Notes under the pieces: model-generated | Told to the model about the DNA's origin: nothing | Databases searched by the model: none | Seen by the model: the letters and a program-made list of their open reading frames with translations, nothing else | Shown: in pieces, positions 9,191 through 15,529 of the stretch | Layout of the letters: each line of letters opens with the position of its first letter | How positions within the stretch are numbered: the first letter of the stretch is position 1 | DNA from: Streptomyces misionensis | Lineage (GTDB): Bacteria; Actinomycetota; Actinomycetes; Streptomycetales; Streptomycetaceae | Direction: 5' to 3' | Assembly: GCF_900104815.1 (NCBI RefSeq) | Contig: NZ_FNTD01000004.1 | Location: forward strand, 4,914,501 to 4,978,500 | Length of the DNA: 64,000 nucleotides | Position numbers and translations under genes: made by a program

Positions 9191-9550
9191 CTAGAAGCGG
9201 GCGGACCCCACGGCGCCGACGAACTCCGTCCACGCCGCCGCCCCGATCACCAGCGCGGGACCGTCCGCCACCTTGCTGTCACGGACGGGCACGACACCGG
9301 GGAAGCCGTCGGCGACCTCGACGCAACTGCCGCCCTCGCCGTTGCTGTACGTGCTCTTCCGCCAGCGGGTGGAGCCGATGAAGTCGTGGGAGACCTCGAC
9401 GCAGTCGCCGCCCTCGCCGTTGCTGTAGCTGCTCTTGAACCAGCTGGCGTCGCGCAGGAAGTCGTATGTGACCTCCACGCATTCGCCGCCCTCGCCGTTG
9501 CTGTAACTGCTCTTGAACCAGTTGGCGTTGATCAGGTCGTACTCGCGCAT
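9191..9550 (-). CDS. DUF397 protein with three tandem repeats
   Basis: A 119-residue protein made of three tandem copies of a DUF397 unit: WFKSSYSNGEGGECVEV, WFKSSYSNGEGGDCVEV and WRKSTYSNGEGGSCVEV. The C-terminal part (VPVRDSKVADGPALVIGAAA, W..FV) is a normal DUF397 ending. DUF397 proteins are usually about 60-70 residues with one unit and sit just downstream of an XRE/DUF5753 regulator, with which they are thought to act. Here the adjacent upstream regulator is a frameshifted relic, and its last codons overlap this ATG. The repeated N-terminal units look like recent internal duplication. Confidence 0.88.
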   Translation of the reverse strand: MREYDLINANWFKSSYSNGEGGECVEVTYDFLRDASWFKSSYSNGEGGDCVEVSHDFIGSTRWRKSTYSNGEGGSCVEVADGFPGVVPVRDSKVADGPALVIGAAAWTEFVGAVGSARF

Positions 9551-10120
9551 CGTCTGTAGTCCTCAGCCATCGACTCGATCAGGGCCAGGGACGCCTCCGG
9601 TGACAGCGCGGCGACCCTCAGCAGATCGTATGCGCGCGGGAGCGGCGGGAGCGCGGGCCGCTGGCGGCTGCTGCGGCTGTGCCCGCTTCACCACAGCCGG
9701 ATCGTCCATCAACGTGCCCGAGAACGACGTCTCCGTATAGGCGACCGGAGGTGCGTCCTCGAAGTCCATGAGCTGGAGCATGCCGCTCATCGATGCATGC
9801 GCTGCCGCCGCGTACGGGGGCACCGTCACCCACCCCACTCGTTCTCTCATCAGGCTCGCGACGTGATCCAGCTGGCGCGCCATCACCTCGTCGCCACCGA
9901 CCGGAATGCCGTAGTACGTTCTCGTGCAGGATGACCCAGTATTCCGGTCGGGTGGCGTCCTTGAGGATGTGCGCTCGTTCCAGGCGAGTGGCGACGATGT
10001 CCTCCACATACTCGTCCGTGACGAACGGGTTGGCCGCGAGTGTCACCGCGCGGGCGTAATTCGGGTGTCTGGAGAAGGCCCACCGCGAGTCGTTGATCAG
10101 CTTTCGGCGCAGGCGCTCGA
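9532..10120 (-). pseudogene. XRE/DUF5753 regulator relic, truncated and frameshifted
   Basis: Pieces of a DUF5753 regulator lie in order but in different reverse frames: GLLQTP near 10060, then NYARAVTLAANPFVTDEYVE through EYWVILHENVL (about 10055-9918), then IPVGGDEVMARQLDHVASLM through FSGTLMDDPAVVKR (about 9915-9700), and finally AYDLLRVAALSPEASLALIE ending at TGA 9534. At least three frameshifts separate them. The N-terminal helix-turn-helix part is absent; the upstream neighbour (lipoprotein) begins where it should be. The end overlaps the start of the intact DUF397 gene. Confidence 0.8.
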
Positions 10121-10144
10121 AGATGCCAGGGCCCTCGCGGAGCG

Positions 10145-10759
10145 CTACCCCGCGCCCTCCGTCACCTCGCTCTGCGGCGGCGTGCCGGTCGGCCTGTTGC
10201 GGACCTCCTCCGTGCACGCGTAGCGGCGGAGGGGGGAGGGCGCGGGACCGCCGAGGACGACCGAGCCGTCGGCTTCGGTGGCGGCCGAGTCGGAAAGGGT
10301 GCAGACCAGTTGGGCGAGGGCGGAGGCGGGGAGGCGGGACGGGGGCGTGCCGAGGCGGAGGGTGTCCTCGGGGTCGTGCGGGGCGGGGCCGGAGACCGTG
10401 AGGCCGCCGGGGACGCGGGTGGTGTAGCCCGCCGACCGCTCCGCCGGGGAGGGGGCCGCCGCCAGCTCGTCCAGCAGGCCCTGGGCCACCATCACCCGGC
10501 GGCGGGCGTCCGGGGTGCCCTCGGGGACCCGCACCGTGCGGTCCACCGTGACCAGGGACTCCCGGCACAGGAGGAAGACCTGCACCGGGACGCCCTGTGA
10601 CGTCTGGGTCGCCAGGTCGGGGCCCGCCAGCGAGCACGGGACGCGCGAGGGCGCCGGGCCGAAGTCGGTCGGCACCTCGGTGGCCCGGATGCCGCAGCCG
10701 GTGAGCAGGACGGCCAGGAGGGGGAGGGCCAGCAGGCCCCGGCGTCGTACCGGCGTCAT
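10145..10759 (-). CDS. AfsQ-operon lipoprotein (GerMN-like)
   Basis: A 204-residue lipoprotein. The signal peptide MTPVRRRGLLALPLLAVLLT ends in lipobox LLTGC (Cys22). The mature domain (QVFLLCRESLVTVDRTVRVP, RRRVMVAQGLLDELAAAPSP, LPASALAQLVCTL) fits the GerMN-like lipoproteins commonly encoded with actinobacterial sensor kinases. The start overlaps the afsQ2 stop (ATGA), so it is the third gene of the afsQ1-afsQ2 operon. It probably senses envelope conditions or assists AfsQ2 signalling from outside the membrane. Confidence 0.88.
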   Translation of the reverse strand: MTPVRRRGLLALPLLAVLLTGCGIRATEVPTDFGPAPSRVPCSLAGPDLATQTSQGVPVQVFLLCRESLVTVDRTVRVPEGTPDARRRVMVAQGLLDELAAAPSPAERSAGYTTRVPGGLTVSGPAPHDPEDTLRLGTPPSRLPASALAQLVCTLSDSAATEADGSVVLGGPAPSPLRRYACTEEVRNRPTGTPPQSEVTEGAG

Positions 10760-12339
10760 GACCCCTCCTTCCCCGGGGCGTCGTCACCGTTCCCGCCGTC
10801 GTCCTGCGTCTGTTCCTCCGTCAGCAGCGAGGCGTCCCGGGGCAGGCGGAGGGTGAACACCGCGCCGCCCTCGGGGGAGTTGGCCGCCGTGATCTCGCCG
10901 CCGTGGATGTGGGCGTTCTCCATCGCGATGGACAGGCCGAGACCACTGCCCTCGGAGCGGGGGCGGGAGGCACTGGCCTTGTAGAAGCGGTCGAAGACGT
11001 GGGGGAGCACCTCTTCGGGGATGCCGGGGCCGTGGTCGCGGACCTGGATGACCACCGAGTCGGAGGCCTCGCGCACCGAGACCCGTACCGGCGAGCCGCC
11101 GTGCTTGAGCGCGTTGCCGATCAGGTTGGCGAGGATCACGTCCAGGCGGCGCGGGTCGAGGCGGGCGTGGATGCCGCGATCGGCGTCCAGTTCCACCGCG
11201 TCCAGCCAGGCGCGGGCGTCGATGCAGGCGGTGATCTGGTCGGCGACGTCGACGTCGTCCAGGACCAGCCGGGCGGTGCCCGCGTCGAAGCGGGTGACCT
11301 CCATCAGGTTCTCGACCAGAATATTCAGGCGACGGGTCTCGCTGACCACCAGCCGGACCGCGGGCTCGATCATCGGGTCGATGCCGCCCGCCTCCGAGTC
11401 CAGCTCCTCCTCCAGCACCTCGGTGACGGCGGTGATGGCGGTGAGCGGCGTACGCAGCTCATGGCTCATGTCGGCGACGAAGCGCCGGGACGCCTCGTCC
11501 CGCGCGGCCATGTCCGCGACCCGCTTCTCCAGGGCCGCCGCCGCGTTGTTGAACGTCCGGGAGAGATCGGCGAGTTCGTCCGTCCCGGAGACCCGCAGCC
11601 GGGTGTCCAGCTTGCCCTCGCCGAGCCGCCGCGCGGCGACGCCGAGGCGGTGCACCGGCTTGAGCACGGTCGTGGCGGCGGCCTGCGCGAGCAGCGCGGC
11701 GCCGATCAGCGCGAGCCCGGTGGCGATGCCCAGCGACCAGGCCAGCGAGTCGAGATCCTTCGCCTCCGGCTCCAGGGTCTTCGCCATGTAGCCGGTCGGG
11801 CCGCCGCCGATCACCCGCGTGCCGGCGACCAGGTAGGGCGTGCCGTGGTCCACGACCCGCTGCCAGTACAGGTGGTACGGCTGCTTGTTGACGTCGGAGA
11901 CCTTCTGCTGCCGGTTCACCGCGGTCCGCAGCGACTTGGGCACGTCCTCCAGCGAAAATCCGTTGATGCCGCCCGAGTTGCCGTACACCGTCTTGCCGTG
12001 CGCGTCCTGGCCGACCAGGAGCACGCTGAAGCTCTGGCTGCTGGAGGCCATCTGGCCCGCCGTGCGCTGGAGTTCGTCCTGGGTGGGGTGGGCCGGCAGG
12101 GCGCCCGCGCGGTTCTGCATCTCCTGCCGGAAGTCGCGCAGCACCGCGTCCTGGGCGCGGGTCAGCACGGCCTCGCGGTTCAGCCAGTACGCGATGCCCG
12201 ACGCGGACACCGCGGCGGTGAGGGCGACGAGCCCGAAGACGACGACCAGCCGCAGCCTGAGACTCGTGAACCTGAGCCGCGTCAGACTTCCCCTACGGCC
12301 CGCGGCCCAGCCGCGCAGCCCCCCTTGCGTATCGGTCAC
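10756..12339 (-). CDS. afsQ2: Sensor histidine kinase AfsQ2
   Basis: A 527-residue membrane histidine kinase from GTG 12339, overlapping the afsQ1 stop by 4 bp. TM1 reads LVVVFGLVALTAAVSASGIA. An extracytoplasmic sensor region of ~140 residues follows, then TM2 (SLGIATGLALIGAALLAQAA), a HAMP linker, the H box FVADMSHELRTPLTAIT, the N box LIGNALKHGG and the G boxes VRDHGPGIPEEV and GSGLGLSIAMENAHIHGG. AfsQ2 phosphorylates AfsQ1. In S. coelicolor this pair tunes antibiotic production and nitrogen/carbon metabolism in response to glutamate-like nitrogen sources. The last ~25 residues are an acidic Gln/Asp-rich tail. Confidence 0.95.
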   Translation of the reverse strand: MTDTQGGLRGWAAGRRGSLTRLRFTSLRLRLVVVFGLVALTAAVSASGIAYWLNREAVLTRAQDAVLRDFRQEMQNRAGALPAHPTQDELQRTAGQMASSSQSFSVLLVGQDAHGKTVYGNSGGINGFSLEDVPKSLRTAVNRQQKVSDVNKQPYHLYWQRVVDHGTPYLVAGTRVIGGGPTGYMAKTLEPEAKDLDSLAWSLGIATGLALIGAALLAQAAATTVLKPVHRLGVAARRLGEGKLDTRLRVSGTDELADLSRTFNNAAAALEKRVADMAARDEASRRFVADMSHELRTPLTAITAVTEVLEEELDSEAGGIDPMIEPAVRLVVSETRRLNILVENLMEVTRFDAGTARLVLDDVDVADQITACIDARAWLDAVELDADRGIHARLDPRRLDVILANLIGNALKHGGSPVRVSVREASDSVVIQVRDHGPGIPEEVLPHVFDRFYKASASRPRSEGSGLGLSIAMENAHIHGGEITAANSPEGGAVFTLRLPRDASLLTEEQTQDDGGNGDDAPGKEGS

Positions 12340-13013
12340 TGAGGAGCGTCCAGGCGGTAGCCGACACCACGGACGGTACGGATCAGGGTCGGGGACGAGG
12401 GCACGTCCTCCACCTTGGCGCGCAGCCGCTGCACACACGCGTCCACCAGGCGGGAGTCGCCCAGGTAGTCGTGCTCCCACACCAGCCGCAGCAACTGCTG
12501 CCGCGACAGCGCCTGACCGGGCCGCCGGCTCAGCTCCAGCAGCAGCCGCAGCTCGGTCGGGGTGAGCTGGAGGTCCTCGCCGTTCTTCGTCACGGTCATC
12601 GCCGAGCGGTCGATGACCAGGTTGCCGAAGGTCGCCGAGTCGCTGGACTCCCGCTCCCCGCGCCGCAGCACGGCCCGGATCCGGGCGTCCAGCACCCGCC
12701 CCTGGACCGGCTTGACCACATAGTCGTCGGCGCCGGACTCGAGTCCGACGACCACGTCGATGTCGTCGCTGCGCGCGGTCAGCAGGATGATCGGCAGCTG
12801 GTCGGTGCGCCGGATGCGCCGGCACACCTCGAACCCGTCGATGCCGGGCAGCATCACGTCCAGCACGATCAGGTCCGGCCGCTGCTCGCGCAGCAGCTTC
12901 AGACCGTCCTCGCCGCTCGCAGCGGTGGCCACACGGTGTCCCTGGCGCGTCAGTGAGAGCTCCAGGGCCGTACGGATGGCGTCGTCGTCCTCGATCAGCA
13001 ACAGGGAAGGCAC
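12336..13013 (-). CDS. afsQ1: Response regulator AfsQ1
   Basis: A 225-residue OmpR-type response regulator from GTG 13013. Receiver residues are visible: acidic pair LLIEDDDAI, phospho-acceptor Asp in DLIVLDVMLPGIDGFE, Thr in IILLTARSDD and Lys in YVVKPVQ. The C-terminal winged helix is residues ~130-225 (LTPTELRLLLELSRRPGQAL; RLVDACVQRLRAKVED; TVRGVGYRLD). Sequence and length match S. coelicolor AfsQ1 as I remember it. An upstream extension is rejected because homology starts at (V/M)PSLLLIEDDD. It diverges from sigQ, and a GTGAC-n6-GTGAC site in the shared region suggests direct control of sigQ. Confidence 0.96.
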   Translation of the reverse strand: MPSLLLIEDDDAIRTALELSLTRQGHRVATAASGEDGLKLLREQRPDLIVLDVMLPGIDGFEVCRRIRRTDQLPIILLTARSDDIDVVVGLESGADDYVVKPVQGRVLDARIRAVLRRGERESSDSATFGNLVIDRSAMTVTKNGEDLQLTPTELRLLLELSRRPGQALSRQQLLRLVWEHDYLGDSRLVDACVQRLRAKVEDVPSSPTLIRTVRGVGYRLDAPQ

Positions 13014-13318
13014 CCGCCCATTCTGGCCCATGGCCGGGGTGTCGTACGACCTGTCCGTATCAGGCCGCACCATCACCACCGGCTGTGCACTTCCTGTGAC
13101 GCGGCCGGTGTCCCGGGTCCTGTGACAGGTCTGTGACAGTCGGCGGACACGGCGATGAAGTGATCGCGGCAGGCTTTTGGTCACGGGCACGGCGGGGAGC
13201 CGGATCCGGCCGCACCGGCCGGAACAGCCCGGAGCACGACCAGGCGGAGCCCGGAGTACGACCGGGCGAGGCCGGGAGCACGACCGAATCACCGGAAGTC
13301 CACGACGGGGAGCGCGAG
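13014..13318. other. afsQ1/sigQ divergent intergenic region
   Basis: About 305 bp between divergent afsQ1 and sigQ. It holds the AfsQ1-type box at 13122-13137 and an additional single GTGAC at 13096-13100. No further gene is seen. Confidence 0.6.
13122..13137. promoter_or_regulatory. Predicted AfsQ1 binding site
   Basis: GTGAC-AGGTCT-GTGAC fits exactly the GTnAC-n6-GTnAC direct-repeat consensus reported for AfsQ1 in S. coelicolor. It lies between the divergent afsQ1 and sigQ genes, where AfsQ1 activation of sigQ is expected. Confidence 0.75.
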
Positions 13319-14104
13319 ATGAACACGCTGCACAGCATCAGCACCAGCGCAGTGGTCACGCGTCTGCACGACGTGCACCGGGGTTCCGAGAAGTCCGGTG
13401 CCGAGGGGGGTCCCTCCCGCACGAGCACGTTCGAGCGTGGGGGAGGGCGGGGGTGCCGCGGCACCGGGCGTCAGCACACCGGGTACGCGCAGCAGCCGTA
13501 CATGACGGTGGTCGACGCGCGTACGGCGGAGACGCAGGGGTCGAGCGCGTACCGGGAGGACTCGGGGGAGCGTCGCTCGCTGACGGAGGCGGAGTTCACC
13601 GCCTACGTCCAGGAGCGCCGCGCCTCCCTGTACGCCACCGCCTACCACCTGACCGGCGACCGTTTCGAGGCCGAGGACCTGCTGCAGAGCGCGCTGTTCT
13701 CGACCTACCGGGCGTGGGACCGGATCAGCGACAAGGCGGCCGTCGGCGGCTACCTCCGGCGCACGATGACGAACCTGCACATCAGCGCCTGGCGACGGCG
13801 CAAGCTCAACGAGTACCCGACCGAGGAACTGCCGGAGACGCCCGGCGAGACGGACGCGATGCGCGGCACCGAGCTGCGCGCGGTCCTGTGGCAGGCGCTG
13901 GCCCGGCTGCCCGAGCTGCAGCGCACCATGCTGGTCCTGCGCTACTACGAGGGCCGTACGGACCCGGAGATCGCGGACATACTCAACATCAGTGTCGGCA
14001 CGGTGAAGTCCAGCATCTGGCGCTCGCTGCGCCGGCTGCGCGAGGACGAGGTCCTCAGCTTCGGCCGTGACGAGGAGGACGCCTTCGGCGAACTGGTCGC
14101 CTGA
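13319..14104 (+). CDS. sigQ: RNA polymerase sigma factor SigQ (ECF/SigE-like)
   Basis: A 261-residue sigma factor from ATG 13319 (MNTLHSISTSAVVTRLHDVH). Residues 1-95 are low-complexity. Region 2 is AYVQERRASLYATAYHLTGD through LLQSALFSTYRAWDRISDKA. Region 4 is ALARLPELQRTMLVLRYYEG with the HTH DPEIADILNISVGTVKSSIW. SigQ in S. coelicolor is an AfsQ1 target that affects antibiotic output. The N-terminal stretch encoded by 13405-13454 (EGGPSRTSTFERGGGRGCR) carries a G/C palindrome that looks inserted into the frame. Transcription ends at the hairpin at 14240-14279. Confidence 0.93.
   Translation: MNTLHSISTSAVVTRLHDVHRGSEKSGAEGGPSRTSTFERGGGRGCRGTGRQHTGYAQQPYMTVVDARTAETQGSSAYREDSGERRSLTEAEFTAYVQERRASLYATAYHLTGDRFEAEDLLQSALFSTYRAWDRISDKAAVGGYLRRTMTNLHISAWRRRKLNEYPTEELPETPGETDAMRGTELRAVLWQALARLPELQRTMLVLRYYEGRTDPEIADILNISVGTVKSSIWRSLRRLREDEVLSFGRDEEDAFGELVA
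13412..13447. repeat. G/C-rich palindromic element inside sigQ
   Basis: Arms CCCTCCCGCACG (13412-13423) and CGTGGGGGAGGG (13436-13447) pair at 11 of 12 positions around a 12-nt loop. It resembles the short palindromic GTCCC..GGGGG elements common in Streptomyces intergenic DNA. Its length keeps the sigQ frame open. Confidence 0.55.
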
Positions 14105-14137
14105 GGGCGGGGGCCGGGCGGCTGGGGGGCTGCCCGG

Positions 14138-14236
14138 AAGAACGGGGGAAACACGGGGGACCACGGGGGAACCACCGGGGGGTGGTGGACCCACGGGGAG
14201 GAACAGGGGGGACACGGGGGAGCACGGGGGAGGAAA
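14138..14236 (+). repeat. Quasi-periodic G-run array
   Basis: About nine runs of four to six Gs, mostly as ACGGGGG(A) units spaced roughly 8-15 bp apart, follow the sigQ stop. The run-and-spacer form could allow G-quadruplexes on the plus strand or its RNA. Confidence 0.6.
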
Positions 14237-14239
14237 CGG

Positions 14240-14279
14240 AGAGGGACTGGTCGGACCGGGGGGCCCGACCAGTCCCTCT
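14240..14279. terminator. Strong bidirectional terminator hairpin after sigQ
   Basis: Perfect 15-bp arms (14240-14254 and 14265-14279) around a 10-nt loop, followed on the plus strand by a T/C-rich tract. It lies between convergent sigQ and the uridine-kinase-like gene. Confidence 0.9.
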
Positions 14280-14323
14280 TCTCCGTCTTCTCCGCCTCTT
14301 CCGCGCCCTCTCCCGTACGGCGG

Positions 14324-14959
14324 TCAGGCGGCCGTCTGCTGCCGTGCCCCCCGTCCCGCCGCCGCGGCAGCGAGCCGGCCGAGGGCCTCGTCCCGGTCGC
14401 ACGGGTGGGCACCGAGGGACACCTGGCGCGCGATGATCGTGCGCTCCGCGCGCATCAGCCGCCAGCCGCGGCGCAGCAGGAAGGGCACCGACTTGCGGCC
14501 CTCCTTCAGATCGCGCAGGAAACGCCGCCGGAAGGTGGTGACCGCACCGCGGCGCAGGCACAACGCGTCCGCCAGCACCCCGAGTTCCCGGCAGCGCTCG
14601 ACGATCTCCGCGGCGAAGATCCCCTCCGCGATGAACAGCGGCGTACGGCCCAGCCGCAGCGTCTCCTCGCCGGTACGGGCGCTGAGCGAGATGTCGTACA
14701 CCGGCACCGGGGTCGACCCCGTGGCGCACAGCCGGGTGATGGCGTCGACGGCGACGTCCGCGTCCCAGGACCGCGGATGGTCCCAGTCGATGTCCGAACT
14801 CCCCTCCACCAGCGGCAGCGTCGGGTCGTCGGCCTCCTTGTAGAAGTCGTCCAGGCGCAGGACGGGCAGCCCGGAACGGGCCGCGACCAGGGACTTGCCC
14901 GAACCCGAGGGGCCGCACAGCAGCACGACACGGGCGGGGGACGGGGGATGAATGCTCAC
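14324..14959 (-). CDS. Uridine kinase-like P-loop protein
   Basis: A 211-residue P-loop kinase-fold protein from GTG 14959. The Walker A is VVLLCGPSGSGKSLVAAR, the acceptor-binding loop is LRLDDFYKEADDPTLP, and the acidic strand is TPLFIAEGIFAAEIVERC. The DDFYK motif and overall order match the uridine kinase/phosphoribulokinase family. The C-terminal lid region is Arg-rich (TTFRRRFLRDLKEGRKSVPF). It may phosphorylate uridine or cytidine in pyrimidine salvage. The substrate is inferred, since many actinomycete members are only annotated by fold. It diverges from the secreted-protein gene on the right. Confidence 0.85.
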   Translation of the reverse strand: MSIHPPSPARVVLLCGPSGSGKSLVAARSGLPVLRLDDFYKEADDPTLPLVEGSSDIDWDHPRSWDADVAVDAITRLCATGSTPVPVYDISLSARTGEETLRLGRTPLFIAEGIFAAEIVERCRELGVLADALCLRRGAVTTFRRRFLRDLKEGRKSVPFLLRRGWRLMRAERTIIARQVSLGAHPCDRDEALGRLAAAAAGRGARQQTAA

Positions 14960-15086
14960 GGAACACCAGTTTGACGCATGGCGCGCCGCCTGCCGACCCC
15001 GCGGTTCGCTTTTGAAGCGCGGGTCACCTCTCAACTACCCTGTGTCGCGACATCATTACCCTGCGCACCAGAAGGTGGCACCAGCG

Positions 15087-15500
15087 ATGGCCCGACACAG
15101 CAAGACCCAGCACCCCACCGCGCGGCGCGCCCTGTTCGCCCTGCTGACCACGGGCGCGGCACTGGGCGCGGGCACGGCGACGGCCCACGCGGACGCCGGC
15201 ACCCCGCTCGTGGACGTGCCGTGGCGGCCCACCTCCCTCGGCAAGGTCGACCCCCAGGCCGGCCTCACGGTCCTCACCGGCACGGTCGGCTACGTCACCG
15301 GCCCGATCGCCGGCCTCAAGCCCAACCCCCTGGCCGGCACCGGCGTCGACCCCCTCGACAACGGAGTGGGCACCCAGGTCGCCGACTTCAAGCCGGTGGG
15401 CTCCCAGATGCTGACCGCCCCGATCGCGGAGGCGGAGTCGCTCGGGGCGGTGCCGGTGGTGGGGCAGGTGATGGGGCTGCTGGGCGGGGGTCGGGGCTGA
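15087..15500 (+). CDS. Small secreted Gly/Pro-rich protein
   Basis: A 137-residue protein from ATG 15087. It begins with a twin-Arg-containing signal (ARHSKTQHPTARRALFALLT, then TGAALGAGTATAHA-DA cleavage near residue 31). The mature part is PLVDVPWRPTSLGKVDPQAG, then GPIAGLKPNPLAGTGVDPLD, then a hydrophobic end VVGQVMGLLGGGRG. No catalytic motif or cysteine is visible. It is likely an exported structural or surface protein of unknown role, similar in style to 7787-8137. Confidence 0.8.
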   Translation: MARHSKTQHPTARRALFALLTTGAALGAGTATAHADAGTPLVDVPWRPTSLGKVDPQAGLTVLTGTVGYVTGPIAGLKPNPLAGTGVDPLDNGVGTQVADFKPVGSQMLTAPIAEAESLGAVPVVGQVMGLLGGGRG

Positions 15501-15529
15501 CTCGCGACTCCGGTACGGCCGGGCCGGGG

